Source: Schlesneria paludicola DSM 18645 (GTDB lineage Bacteria > Planctomycetota > Planctomycetia > Planctomycetales > Planctomycetaceae). Taken from it: DNA of 64,000 nt. Positions within the stretch are counted from its first letter, which is position 1; the number at the start of each line of letters is the position of its first letter. This document shows, one piece after another, positions 36,882 to 46,603 of the stretch. Below the pieces are notes generated by a model. That model did no database searches. It was not told the origin of the DNA and worked only from the letters and a program-made list of their open reading frames with translations. The DNA lies in the NCBI GenBank assembly GCA_945876035.1, contig CAMCMU010000009.1, forward strand, positions 1 through 64,000, written 5' to 3'. The translations under genes were made by a program, and so were the position numbers.

Positions 36882-37539
36882 TGATCAACTCCTTCTGATT
36901 AAGCGGCCACATCCTTGTGCGTGAGATCCTTGTTGAGGAGTCCCACTGTTGTGCACTGACATCCGGTACAGATGCAATTTTTTGGCATGATCGCTGATGC
37001 TCGTGCAATGCACAGCGATCTCGTAAACACACCATACGAAGTCAGCCCCATTAGGCGAAAGCCCTGCGTACAAAAAAGCCGACAGGATCAATATACCGTG
37101 CCAGCCGCAGAAATATACCGTACCACCTAAGAGACAACGGACATCGCCCAAATCTTTGACGACGAAAGAGAATTACTCCCACAGTAGCGTCTATGCTCTC
37201 TCCAGCTGCATTGCTTAATGCGATAAAGCAAGATGCTAACAAAGCACACCACACACCGATCAAAAAAGTTCGAATTCCAACAATTTTTTTTAAAAAAAAT
37301 TGTTGCACCCGGTAGAGACCTCCATTCGAAAAGCATGATCGCCTCTGTTCCGAACCCGCTTCGTTGAAGTCGTGTCGCAACGATGACTATACTCGACGTT
37401 CATCGCGTGTCATCGCGAAGTGGTGGAACCATCAAGGGACTTGCGGGCGTTGCGAAAAAGAAAGTCGGCGTTACCCTCAGTCCAAAGCAATTCCACGTTG
37501 ATCGAGACCGTTCGCCCGAACCACCCGAGAGATGCCTCT
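36882..37539. other. Divergent intergenic region between rpoD and citrate synthase
   Basis: No gene recognised. It must hold the promoters of both genes. It contains long A and T runs and a perfect 28-bp palindrome at 37278-37305. Confidence 0.6.
37278..37305. promoter_or_regulatory. Perfect 28-bp palindrome CAACAA-T8-A8-TTGTTG
   Basis: Both arms are exact over 14 bp with no spacer. The A8/T8 centre is strongly bent or melts easily. Position in the rpoD/gltA divergent region fits a shared regulator site or a bidirectional terminator; the sequence itself does not decide. Confidence 0.6.
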
Positions 37540-38703
37540 ATGACCGTCGATTCCATTCAGGACAAAACTTGTTCGGCCGAAAAAATGGTCACAAAAGGTC
37601 TTAAGGGCGTGGTTGCAGCGGATACGACGATCTCCGATGTCGATGGTGATTTGGGAAAGCTGATTTATCGCGGATACAGCATCGACGATTTGGCGAATTT
37701 TTCGACTTTTGAAGAAACCGCCTACCTGTTGTTGAAGGGCGAATTACCGGATCAAAAACAACGGGCGGATTTCAACACGTTGCTGGTCCATCATCGCGAA
37801 ATCGAACCACAAGTCCTCCATTTTTTGAGGACGCTACCTCGGGGAATCCCTCCCATGACGGCGTTGCGGTCGGCCGTTTCAGTATCGGGAGCTTACGATC
37901 CACTCGCCGAAGATGAATCTCCGGCGGCCAACTTCCAAAAAACGATTCGACTGACTTCTGAAATGACCACAATCGTCGCGGCCATCCGTCGATTGTCTGT
38001 TGGTCTAGAACCCGTGTCTCCGCGTGCCGACCTCAGCCACGCCGGAAATTTCCTGTATATGCTGAACGGCGTCGCTCCTTCTTCCGATGCCGAAAAAGCG
38101 ATGGACTTAATTTTGATCCTGCACGCCGAACATGGCCTCAACGCCAGCACATTCGCGGCGAGAGTTATCGCGGCCACTTTGTCGGACATGTACTCGTCTG
38201 TCACCGGAGCCATCAGTGCGTTGAAGGGGCCTCTTCATGGGGGAGCCAATACCGAAGTCCTCAAGACCCTGATGCAGGTCGGAACTGTTGAAAATGTCAT
38301 TCCCTGGGTCGAAGGCGTTCGTGCCAAAAAAGGGAAGTTCATGGGCTTCGGACACGCCGTCTACAAAGTCGAAGATCCACGAGCAGCTCATTTAAAAGAG
38401 CTTTCACGTCGACTGGGAATCGAAACCAGCAACACCAAGTGGTATGACATTTCCATCGCCATGGAGCAGGCCGTTCTGGCGTCCATCCACAAGCACTGCA
38501 ACGTCGATTTCTATTCCGCCAGTTTGCAGCATTACATGGGGATTCCCGGCGATCTGTTCACCTGCGTCTTTGCGGCAAGCCGCATCGTGGGGTGGTGTGC
38601 TCATGTGTTGGAACAGCTCCACGACAACAAAATCATTCGACCGTCGTCAAACTATGTGGGTCCAGCCGAACGAAAGTATTTGCCGATAGCGAGACGCGTC
38701 TGA
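37540..38703 (+). CDS. gltA: Citrate synthase
   Basis: The enzyme condenses acetyl-CoA and oxaloacetate. From ATG 37540 the 387-residue product shows KGLKGVVAADTTISDVDGDL, LIYRGYSIDDLA, LHAEHGLNASTFAARVIAAT, GALKGPLHGGAN-like ISALKGPLHGGANTEVLKTL, MGFGHAVYKVEDPRA with the second catalytic His, and the late VDFYSASLQHYMGIP with the catalytic Asp. The length matches the short dimeric type (also used by 2-methylcitrate synthases), so methylcitrate activity cannot be excluded. The gene is divergent from rpoD. Confidence 0.95.
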   Translation: MTVDSIQDKTCSAEKMVTKGLKGVVAADTTISDVDGDLGKLIYRGYSIDDLANFSTFEETAYLLLKGELPDQKQRADFNTLLVHHREIEPQVLHFLRTLPRGIPPMTALRSAVSVSGAYDPLAEDESPAANFQKTIRLTSEMTTIVAAIRRLSVGLEPVSPRADLSHAGNFLYMLNGVAPSSDAEKAMDLILILHAEHGLNASTFAARVIAATLSDMYSSVTGAISALKGPLHGGANTEVLKTLMQVGTVENVIPWVEGVRAKKGKFMGFGHAVYKVEDPRAAHLKELSRRLGIETSNTKWYDISIAMEQAVLASIHKHCNVDFYSASLQHYMGIPGDLFTCVFAASRIVGWCAHVLEQLHDNKIIRPSSNYVGPAERKYLPIARRV

Positions 38704-38736
38704 TTTGGTTGACTTCTCCGAGCGAAATCGTTCGTC

Positions 38737-40116
38737 CTAAGGACCCGATGTGTTTGCCACAATCTGACCAAAGGGGGCGTCACTGAAGCTGAGAGACTGC
38801 AGGATTCGAGCGCAGGTGATGATCGCATCGCAAAACGGGGGGGAGTCACCGAACCAAACTCGTCCGTCATGCAATAACCCCAGTCGGGCACCGCTTTCAA
38901 CAAGTCCCGCGACTATTTCCGAGGCCGTATTGTCCACCTCCACGGCCACAACTCCGCGTTGAATCAGCCACGGCGACAATTCGTCGGCCAGACTTTTGCC
39001 AATGACGACTTTTGAATCTGCCTGCGCGCGCCGCTCCGCTTCGATCAAAATCCGAGCGACCTCTCCCGGCATCACAAGTCGCCCCTGCTCAGTGACGAAG
39101 GCACACCTCTGCCCATCGTCATCGACGATGAAACCCAGATGCTGACCGAGTGAGACAACGGCCGCCCCGATACTCTGGATGTCAACATCACCCTCTTCGA
39201 AAACGTGGCGTTGACGCACTGGCATCGCCACGTGAGTCACTCGGCACGGCAACTTCGAAAAAATCTGGTCAAGAATACGAGGAAACAGCTTCGTCGATGA
39301 ACCGCAAACAATGCGTAAGGGTCTCAACGCATGAAAGTGCTTCCACAATCCCTCCAAATAGAGGGCCAACGCTTGAAACGTACGTTGCGTTCCGGCGGAG
39401 CGAGTCGGTCGCATCACGTGGGAATTCGTCCGCTGCTCGAGTTCCTCCAATCGTCCACGCACCGGCCACGGCTGACCCGATCGCCCCACAACATCGAAGC
39501 CCGTCCATGCAGGACCATGGCCTGCTCCCGTGACAAACACCCCTGCCGCGGCATTCAAATGATGGACCGTGAATTGAGTGATCGGCTCAGTCGTCTGGCC
39601 AAGATCAATGACTCGACATCCCATCCGCCGCAATCCCTGCGCGACACCGGTCACGATGTCCGGGGAACAGGGACGCTCATCAAAGCCAATGACGACCGTC
39701 GGACCGCGGCGTCTGGAGTGCCCGTTATCCCCAGACTCCACGGGAAGCACGCTGGAGATTCCTTGACGCGGTTCCTCGTCCCAGAGCATGGACGCGAGCG
39801 CCGCAGCCCACTGGGCCGCGCGTGTCCGATCCCACGCGTTCAAATAGATCCCCCGCACTCCCTCGGCGACAACGATTGTCCCAGAAACCCGTTGATGCTC
39901 CGCCCCGGCTCTCCTTTCGGAAGGTTCCCCCAACGAGTGATCTGCACTCGTGCGTTGAGCACATGAGCGGCACTTCGAATAAAAAGATGCCTGCCGAGCC
40001 AGATGAATGCTGTGTGAGATGGGATGAGCCTCGCCCGGACAAACGTAGGTCCGGTCCTCCAAGGCCGAGTACCTGGCCAACAGCGGCAGTGGATTTCGGC
40101 GTGGCGGGTTCTTCAT
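38737..40116 (-). CDS. Phosphohexomutase-like pseudoenzyme with N-terminal Zn-ribbon-like segment
   Basis: From ATG 40116 (GGGGAG five bases upstream) the 459-residue product starts with a Cys/His segment (TYVCPGEAHPISHSIH ... CRSCAQR), then an alpha-D-phosphohexomutase fold: VAEGVRGIYLNAWDRTRAAQ, VVIGFDERPCSPDIVTGVAQ, DLGQTTEPITQFTVHHLNAA. The catalytic serine loop (normally TASHNP) reads VTGAGHGPAWTG, the metal loop (DGDGDR) reads DDDGQR, and the sugar loop (GE-SGH) is not recognisable. It is therefore probably inactive as a mutase and may bind a sugar phosphate or act as scaffold. It is a single gene, convergent with gltA. Confidence 0.8.
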   Translation of the reverse strand: MKNPPRRNPLPLLARYSALEDRTYVCPGEAHPISHSIHLARQASFYSKCRSCAQRTSADHSLGEPSERRAGAEHQRVSGTIVVAEGVRGIYLNAWDRTRAAQWAAALASMLWDEEPRQGISSVLPVESGDNGHSRRRGPTVVIGFDERPCSPDIVTGVAQGLRRMGCRVIDLGQTTEPITQFTVHHLNAAAGVFVTGAGHGPAWTGFDVVGRSGQPWPVRGRLEELEQRTNSHVMRPTRSAGTQRTFQALALYLEGLWKHFHALRPLRIVCGSSTKLFPRILDQIFSKLPCRVTHVAMPVRQRHVFEEGDVDIQSIGAAVVSLGQHLGFIVDDDGQRCAFVTEQGRLVMPGEVARILIEAERRAQADSKVVIGKSLADELSPWLIQRGVVAVEVDNTASEIVAGLVESGARLGLLHDGRVWFGDSPPFCDAIITCARILQSLSFSDAPFGQIVANTSGP

Positions 40117-40380
40117 AACATCTCCCCGACTGGCCAAACGGGATTCGTCGATTCACGGCGATTCCCCGTTGGATTCCGGGAAATCCTTGCGACGATTTTC
40201 AGGCTCTTTTCTGGGGGTTGATGCGGGGACAACAAGAAGACCTCACCGTGACCGAATGCATGCGGATCCCTCGCCTTGTAGAACAAATCGCGATTGGCGG
40301 TCAATTGGTGTCTGGCGGAAGAACAATTCTTTTCCGAAAAACCGGGGCCAGAAACGGCAACTGTCACGGGGTATGCCAAG

Positions 40381-41493
40381 CTACTTGAAGGAGGCCAATG
40401 GATTGTCCCGGCGGACAAGAGGCAGAGCGACCGGGCCACCCACTCTTTGCGACTCAAAGACCGCCGCGATCATTTCAATCACAGCACGGCCGTCGTACAT
40501 GCCACATAAAGGCTGCCGCTCCTGATCGATCGCATCGATCAGATCCTCAACTACGGCGATGTTCCCGCGATGCGTTCCTTCGTTTTTCAGTGTTTCCGGC
40601 TGAGCGACTCCCTGTGAGGTCACGCGTTGCCACTCGGCTCCGCTTCGGCCAGGAGACCAACTGGGATCCTGCAGCAGCCACGCCGGAGCCAGATATCCTG
40701 TCGAGAGCTCAATGACACCTCGGCTCCCCAGAATCTGCAACGCGAAACGGGACGGACTGCCGCCCATTTTACGAACTGAGTCAAAAGTCCCGACGACTCC
40801 GTTGGCAAACGAATACCGCGCATGCACCGCATCTCCAGCAAGCGAGCCGATTCCTTCGTTTCCTGCGGCAATATCGGCAGCGGTGATCGCCCTCCCCTGC
40901 GTTGTGACAGTGGCAAAGCAACTGCTGGGATTTCCGGCAAAGAGTCTCATCAAATCTAAAACATGCGAACCGAGGATCCACAGGTCTTCGCTGCCACCAC
41001 GTTTATCGTCCTCTTTGCCGCGTCCGCGAAGCTCCAGCACCTCACCAATCTGACCTTCCGCAATCAATTTTTGAATGACGGGTATCGTCGGTGTGTAATG
41101 CCCCTGATGCGCTATGGCTAGCTTGACATGCCGCATCTCACAGGCACGAATCAGATCATCTGCCTGCGACAGCGTGGGGACGAATGGCTTCTCCATAAAG
41201 ATATGGAGTCCTCGTTCGGCGGCCGCCAAGGCCATTTCAAAATGTTGATCAATCCAACGCGGTGCCACGGCAACAAGATCCAGTTTTTCCTTGTCAAGCA
41301 TCTCGGTATAGCTGGCATAGGCATTGGCCGCCTTCGTGCGCTTTTGGGCATTCAATCGGCCGGCTTCGTGTTCATCGGCAATGGCCACAACCTGGCATCG
41401 AGGGACGTCGGCCCAGACCGTGTCGAGGCCATGCCCATAGTCTCCCTTACCGGTCCGTCCGATGACTCCCACCCGCAGTGCCTCTGACTTCAT
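40381..41493 (-). CDS. Gfo/Idh/MocA family oxidoreductase
   Basis: The 370-residue product has an N-terminal NAD(P)-binding fold (LRVGVIGRTGKGDYGHGLDT), the family lysine motif in HIFMEKPFVPTLSQADDLIR, and a C-terminal alpha/beta substrate domain with GSHVLDLMRLFAGNPSSCFA and HRGNIAVVEDLIDAIDQERQ. Most members oxidise or reduce sugar derivatives with NAD(P); the substrate here is unknown. The glycine-rich loop G-R-T-G-K-G-D is a little unusual. ATG 41493 has GAGGAG just upstream. It probably follows the FAD oxidoreductase gene in the same direction, with about 100 bp between them. Confidence 0.9.
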   Translation of the reverse strand: MKSEALRVGVIGRTGKGDYGHGLDTVWADVPRCQVVAIADEHEAGRLNAQKRTKAANAYASYTEMLDKEKLDLVAVAPRWIDQHFEMALAAAERGLHIFMEKPFVPTLSQADDLIRACEMRHVKLAIAHQGHYTPTIPVIQKLIAEGQIGEVLELRGRGKEDDKRGGSEDLWILGSHVLDLMRLFAGNPSSCFATVTTQGRAITAADIAAGNEGIGSLAGDAVHARYSFANGVVGTFDSVRKMGGSPSRFALQILGSRGVIELSTGYLAPAWLLQDPSWSPGRSGAEWQRVTSQGVAQPETLKNEGTHRGNIAVVEDLIDAIDQERQPLCGMYDGRAVIEMIAAVFESQRVGGPVALPLVRRDNPLASFK

Positions 41494-41596
41494 CGCATCT
41501 CCTCGAACCCGTTTGGTGACTCACCCTCCGCAGCGTCATCACAGCGGATTGATCTCGGATTATCCCTGCGAATTGTCCGCGTCGCCAGACGAGCCG

Positions 41597-43198
41597 TTAC
41601 AACAGGGCGAATTGGCTGACGATAGAACGAGCGCTTCGCAAGCCATCGACGGCGGCACTCACAATCCCTCCGGCGTACCCGGCTCCTTCTCCCACCGGAA
41701 ACAGCCCCCTCATGGCCTGACATTGCCGAGTGAGCCGATCACGATCGATACGTATCGGGGAACTGCCTCGCATTTCGGGACCAACAAGAATCGCCTCCTT
41801 TAAGAGGTTCCCTCGCAACTTGCGATCCATGATTGGCAAACCACATCGAATAGCCCTCACAATAACAGGAGGGAGAACACGGTCAAGAGACGCAGGTCTG
41901 ACCCCTCGGGGATACGAACACTGCAATCGCGCCGTTGGATCTGGAGTTCGCTCATTCAAAAAATCTCGGACGGACTGGATGGGGCACAAATAATTGCCGT
42001 CACCAATTCGAAATGCCTCAGACTCGTATCTCTGTTGGATGTGCATCCCCGCTAGCGGGTGTGAGCTCCCGAATTCGTGTGTCTCCAAGGTGACAACGAT
42101 ACCACTGTTCGCGAACGGGGAATCGTGACGAGAATTGCTCATCCCATTGGAGCAGAACATTTCCGGTTGACTGACGCTCGGCATGATGATTCCACCGGCA
42201 CACATGCAAAAGGTAAAGACATCCTTCTCACCGCGTGCGTTGAGTGTGTAGTCGGCCGCACCTAACATCGACAGATACTCGGGCTTCGCGTACTTCTGTT
42301 GGTTAATTTGCTCCTGCGGTTGCTCGATTCGCAGTCCGAGTTGAAACGCTTTTTGAAGCAGAGGAACTCCTTGGTCATGCAGGATTTGGTAGGTATCGCG
42401 GGCACTGTGACCGATTCCGAGGACCACGTGATTCGTGGCGACGTACCCACTGGACGTGTGTAGTCCAACAACTCGTCCCTCACGGATATCGAGCCCCTCC
42501 ATGCGACAACTAAATCGATACTCACCACCCAACGCCTCAATCTGACGACGGAAGTTTCGGCAAATCATGGGCAGTTTGTTGCTCCCGAGGTGCGGACGGT
42601 TTTCGTAAATAATGGAGGCACGTCCACCACATTCAACAAAGCGTTCGAGAACCCAATCGACGTCCGGCCCTTCCATGCGGCACGTCAGTTTGCCGTCGCT
42701 GAAACATCCCGCTCCCCCTTCTCCAAAGAGATAATTATTTTCGCGGTCGAATTCGCCGCCGCGATCAAACAAACGCACCGCCTGGACCCGCTCTTTAACC
42801 GCCTCACCTCGTTCGAGAATCAGGGGTCGAAACCCCTTTTGGGCGAGGTAATAAGCTGCTAGCAGTCCTGCCGGACCGGAACCGACCACCACCGGCCGCT
42901 CTGCCATCGGAGTCGACCCCGGCGCAGGATCGTCGAACAACGGCAACTCGAAGGGCTGCACGTCACCAACCATCCGCCGCCGCACCGACGCCGATTGCTG
43001 CACGTCGGGCGGCAAATCGACCAGCACGGTGTAAACAAATTGCAATTCCGACGGCGATCGTGAGTCCAGACTCTTTTTCAAGATGCGCCAGCGAAGCAAG
43101 AGTTCTGCCGGAACACCAAGTTGCTGGGCAAGAAATACGGGGATTTCCGTCTCGGGCATCGAAATGGAGAGTCGCAGATTGCTAACACGCAGAGACAT
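41597..43198 (-). CDS. FAD-dependent oxidoreductase (COG2509 type)
   Basis: The 533-residue product has an N-terminal 95-residue domain, then an FAD-binding Rossmann motif (VVVGSGPAGLLAAYYLAQKG), LILERGEAVKERVQAVRLFD, YLFGEGGAGCFSDGKLTCRM, and a C-terminal GLFPVGEGAGYAGGIVSAAV followed by DGLRSA, which contacts FAD. This is the layout of uncharacterised FAD-utilising dehydrogenases of the COG2509 group. The Cys-rich patch TFCMCAGGIIMPSVSQPEMF is typical of the group. Substrate is unknown. It is divergent from the DapA-like gene across 200 bp. Confidence 0.9.
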   Translation of the reverse strand: MSLRVSNLRLSISMPETEIPVFLAQQLGVPAELLLRWRILKKSLDSRSPSELQFVYTVLVDLPPDVQQSASVRRRMVGDVQPFELPLFDDPAPGSTPMAERPVVVGSGPAGLLAAYYLAQKGFRPLILERGEAVKERVQAVRLFDRGGEFDRENNYLFGEGGAGCFSDGKLTCRMEGPDVDWVLERFVECGGRASIIYENRPHLGSNKLPMICRNFRRQIEALGGEYRFSCRMEGLDIREGRVVGLHTSSGYVATNHVVLGIGHSARDTYQILHDQGVPLLQKAFQLGLRIEQPQEQINQQKYAKPEYLSMLGAADYTLNARGEKDVFTFCMCAGGIIMPSVSQPEMFCSNGMSNSRHDSPFANSGIVVTLETHEFGSSHPLAGMHIQQRYESEAFRIGDGNYLCPIQSVRDFLNERTPDPTARLQCSYPRGVRPASLDRVLPPVIVRAIRCGLPIMDRKLRGNLLKEAILVGPEMRGSSPIRIDRDRLTRQCQAMRGLFPVGEGAGYAGGIVSAAVDGLRSARSIVSQFALL

Positions 43199-43398
43199 CG
43201 GGAGACTTTACGTACAAGGCGGTGCCGGTTCCTGAGCACTCTTGTAGCGTCGTCGTTTGCCGTCTGCAAAGCGCGTTTGCGTTCGACAGAAGACCGGAAG
43301 TGCTCAAGACCGCTATTGGTCGCAACTCGACGCCCGGAAGATTAGAATCCCCCCGACTGAAAGTTATTACCTTCCCCGCAACTTTAGAACACTGCAAA

Positions 43399-44346
43399 AT
43401 GCCTGTTGATCCAATTCTGATGATCAAACCACGTCGCAAGATCACTGGAATCTCGGCGATCCTGCTGCCGTTGACGGAGGCCGGAGATGTCGATTGGCGG
43501 GCATTGCAGGCACACATCACCCGAACCGCAGAGTCGGGATTAACTCCGGCAGTCAATATGGACACGGGATATGTCAACCTGATCGATTCTGCCACTCAAG
43601 TCGAAGTGTTGAAGCGAACTCGATCTGTCTTAGGAAACCGCCCTTTTGTGGCCGGCGCATTCGTTTCCGACAAGTTGGGCGATCCGTTCACCTTCGATGG
43701 CTATGCTCGACAAATGGAGACCATTCAATCTTTTGGCGGGACTCCAGTGATTTTTCAATCCTACGGCCTGACGAGACAGACCGGACCGGAGATCATTGCC
43801 AGTTATCAGCGACTCGGTCGCGTCGTGGATCAGTTCATTGGATTTGAACTGACGACCGATCTAGCTCCCTTCGGCGCGATTTACGATTTGGAAACCTATG
43901 GTGGAATGATGGGCGTACCTCAGTGCATCGGTGCCAAGCATTCGTCGTTTCATCGCGAACCCGAATGGGATCGTTTGAACCTGCGAAATGAGAAACGCCC
44001 TGATTTTTTGGTTTTCACGGGCAACGACTTTGCAATCGATATGGTGATCTACGGTAGCGATTATTTATTAGGTCTGAGCAGCTTCGCTCCAGATCTGTTC
44101 GCGCTCCGCGATACCTATTGGGAGACTGGCGATCCCCGTTTCTATGAGCTCAACGATCAGCTTCAATATTTGGGCTACTTTGCGTTTCGAACGCCGGCGC
44201 CGGCTTACAAACACTCCTGCGCTCAATTCCTGAAACTGCGGGGCTGGATCGACTGTGATCGAACTCACCCAAACGCAATCGCTCGGACGTCAGCTGACAT
44301 CGAAGTGCTTCGAGAAATTGGACAGAGAATGCAAGTCATGAACTAA
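43399..44346 (+). CDS. Dihydrodipicolinate synthase (DapA) family protein
   Basis: From ATG 43399 the 315-residue product has a TIM-barrel aldolase pattern: ITGISAILLPLTEAGDVDWR, LTPAVNMDTGYVNLIDSATQ, Tyr in VIFQSYGLTR, and a Schiff-base Lys in QCIGAKHSSFHREPEWDRL. It departs from true DapA in the GTTGE-like substrate loop (NMDTGY), so lysine synthesis is unlikely; related enzymes act on sugar acids or sialic acid. An ATG seven codons later is an alternative start. A rhodanese gene follows after 30 bp. Confidence 0.88.
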   Translation: MPVDPILMIKPRRKITGISAILLPLTEAGDVDWRALQAHITRTAESGLTPAVNMDTGYVNLIDSATQVEVLKRTRSVLGNRPFVAGAFVSDKLGDPFTFDGYARQMETIQSFGGTPVIFQSYGLTRQTGPEIIASYQRLGRVVDQFIGFELTTDLAPFGAIYDLETYGGMMGVPQCIGAKHSSFHREPEWDRLNLRNEKRPDFLVFTGNDFAIDMVIYGSDYLLGLSSFAPDLFALRDTYWETGDPRFYELNDQLQYLGYFAFRTPAPAYKHSCAQFLKLRGWIDCDRTHPNAIARTSADIEVLREIGQRMQVMN

Positions 44347-44376
44347 GAACCCGCTGTCTCACCGGAGAATCAGAAC

Positions 44377-44709
44377 GTGCCGACACCACTGGAAGTTGAC
44401 TGCAAAACCGTCCAAGCGAAACGCGATCAAAGCGAGACATTCCTGTTCGTCGATTGTCGTGAAGCGGACGAATATTTGGTGGCTCACATTTCGGGAACGC
44501 TGTTGCTTCCGATGAGTGAACTGGCCGATCGCATTGCCGAACTGGAACCCCACAAAACTGACGAGATCATCGTTCACTGTCACCACGGAGGACGAAGTCT
44601 GCGCGTCGTGAACTGGTTGCGTCAACAGGGCTTTGCCAACGCGACCAATATGGCGGGCGGGATTGATCACTGGTCACAGACCATCGATCCCACGATCCCT
44701 CGATATTGA
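44377..44709 (+). CDS. Single-domain rhodanese-like sulfurtransferase
   Basis: The 110-residue product starts at GTG 44377 with GGAG upstream. It is one rhodanese domain: FLFVDCREADEYLVAHISGT, then the active-site loop IVHCHHGGRSLR with the catalytic C68, and GFANATNMAGGIDHWSQTID at the end. The six-residue loop C-H-H-G-G-R fits a sulfurtransferase similar to GlpE-type proteins. It is probably cotranscribed with the upstream DapA-like gene; no thiosulfate genes are nearby. Confidence 0.93.
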   Translation: MPTPLEVDCKTVQAKRDQSETFLFVDCREADEYLVAHISGTLLLPMSELADRIAELEPHKTDEIIVHCHHGGRSLRVVNWLRQQGFANATNMAGGIDHWSQTIDPTIPRY

Positions 44710-45032
44710 CGGACGGGAAAATTCCACGCCCGTAGCGGCAGCGAACGGCCAACGTCTTGCCCGGTTGCCTCAAAGCTCGTAAACTGATTCGGTGGCAAAT
44801 ACATGATGTTTGCTCGGCAATTTCGGAAACTCGTTAACAAGTCTGCTCTGTTCATGCAGATCAACATCGCACGCCGATCCATATCGCACCTGTCGAACCT
44901 CGGTGTGCTCCCATTCAATCACCTCGACAAGCTGAGACACACGGTCAACGAAGCGGGTTCAGCAATTTCTGAGCGAAAACGATTTGGAGCCATGGTAAGC
45001 ACATGAAAAAAACACTCGGAAGGGAGACGCGG
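44710..45032. other. Intergenic stretch with a doubtful 67-codon frame
   Basis: A frame from 44803 (MFARQFRKLVNKSALF) ends in ATGA at 45003-45006, overlapping a potential start of the protease gene. No family is recognised and the protease start is better placed at 45033, so I do not call it a gene. Confidence 0.3.
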
Positions 45033-46514
45033 ATGCGCGAGCGGATGCTGACTCTGATACTGTTCGGAACGTGGGGACTGTGTCTGTTATTTGCACAGCC
45101 GACATCGGCAGCAACTGAGGATGAATATTTTGAATTGATGAAGGTGTTTGTCGACACATTCGAGCAAATCGACCGGAATTACGTCAAACCGGTGGATCGA
45201 CGCGAGTTGCTTGAAGCCGCGATGCGTGGAATGGTCCTGAAGCTCGATCCGTATTCGTCGTACATCGACACGTCCGAACTGAAACAGTTCAACGAATCCG
45301 TTGAACAAGAGTTTGGCGGAATCGGAATCCAAGTGACGATCGATCCGAAGACTCGTCAACTGATGGTGATGGTCCCCATTTCTGGAACTCCTGCATTCCT
45401 CGCCGGTCTTCGCGCCGGTGACCGCATCTTGGAGATTGATGACAAGGCAACCGCCGATTTCCCAGAAGGCCGAGAAATGGAATCGGCGGTCAAAATGATG
45501 CGAGGCAAACCAGGTGACGTGGTGAAGCTCAAGATTCAGCATAAGGACGATGCGGAACCGCTGACGGTAGACGTGACACGCGCCATTATCAAATCCCCAA
45601 CGGTCCTAGGCGACCACTACGAAAAGGACGGCAAATGGTCCTACTTTCTTGAGGGCGAAGACAAGATCGGTTATCTGCGACTCACTAGCTTTGCCCGCAA
45701 CAGTACCGACGAAATCCAGGAATCCCTGGAGCAACTCAAGAAGGATGGGATGAAGGCCTTGGTTCTTGACCTGCGTTTCAATCCCGGTGGATTACTCAGT
45801 GCGGCAACGGCGATTGCCGATTTCTTCGTCGATAGCGGGATCATCGTCAGCACCAAGGGCCGGAATACTGAAGAGCAAGTCTATAAGGCAAAAAGAATAG
45901 GGACCTATAGTGGCTTTCCGATGGTGGTCCTTGTCAATCGATTCAGTGCGTCCGCCAGTGAAATTGTGAGTGCCTGTTTGCAAGACCAGAAACGCGCCCT
46001 GATCGTTGGCGAACGGACCTGGGGCAAGGGAAGTGTTCAGAATGTGATCGAACTGGAAGGGGGCAAAAGTGCCCTTAAGCTCACCACCGCAAGTTATCAT
46101 CGCCCGAGCGGAAAAAACATCCACCGTTTTCCCAAAGCAACCGAGAAAGACGAATGGGGCGTCATGCCCGATGAGGGATTTGAAGTCAAACTGTCTGCTG
46201 AAGACATGGACAAACTTTTTGAAGCACGTCGCAGCCGTGAAACCTTTCGGCTGGATGACAACACTCCCAGGGTCGAGTTCGTCGATGGACAACTGGCCAA
46301 GGGCACAACTTGGCTGAAAGAACAGTTGGCCGCAAAAACTCCGCCACAGGACACGTCTGGCGATGCAGAGAAACCGGCAGACGAGTCTCCAAAACTTGAG
46401 CCGGTCGAAAAGAAGGACGGGGCGCGGATCGAATGCTATTCCGGTCCACAATATGTCGAAGCTTTCTTCGAATGGCTGCGAGCGTTCCCTCTTTCCATCT
46501 CCCGAGCGGCATGA
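45033..46514 (+). CDS. ctp: S41 family C-terminal processing peptidase
   Basis: The ATG at 45033 has GGGAG six bases upstream and is followed by a signal peptide ([20 protein letters not shown]); an upstream ATG at 45003 is possible. The 493-residue product shows the CTP layout: N-terminal helical domain with [20 protein letters not shown], a PDZ domain ([39 protein letters not shown]), and the protease core [20 protein letters not shown], with catalytic Ser in [17 protein letters not shown] and Lys in [11 protein letters not shown]. It cleaves exported proteins near their C-termini. A 90-residue Pro/Glu/Lys-rich region precedes the C-terminus. tsaD follows after about 90 bp. Confidence 0.93.
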   Translation: MRERMLTLILFGTWGLCLLFAQPTSAATEDEYFELMKVFVDTFEQIDRNYVKPVDRRELLEAAMRGMVLKLDPYSSYIDTSELKQFNESVEQEFGGIGIQVTIDPKTRQLMVMVPISGTPAFLAGLRAGDRILEIDDKATADFPEGREMESAVKMMRGKPGDVVKLKIQHKDDAEPLTVDVTRAIIKSPTVLGDHYEKDGKWSYFLEGEDKIGYLRLTSFARNSTDEIQESLEQLKKDGMKALVLDLRFNPGGLLSAATAIADFFVDSGIIVSTKGRNTEEQVYKAKRIGTYSGFPMVVLVNRFSASASEIVSACLQDQKRALIVGERTWGKGSVQNVIELEGGKSALKLTTASYHRPSGKNIHRFPKATEKDEWGVMPDEGFEVKLSAEDMDKLFEARRSRETFRLDDNTPRVEFVDGQLAKGTTWLKEQLAAKTPPQDTSGDAEKPADESPKLEPVEKKDGARIECYSGPQYVEAFFEWLRAFPLSISRAA

Positions 46515-46603
46515 GTCGATACGCACGATTGCGTTCGACGATGGCGCCATCGACGAGGGGCGAGATCGAATCTCTCCCGTCGCGTTGCATTGAAAAAGAC
46601 CGC

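Noticed and set aside
44803-45006. 67-codon ORF overlapping the ctp start by ATGA
   Set aside because: No family, and the better ribosome-binding site supports ctp starting at 45033, removing the overlap argument.
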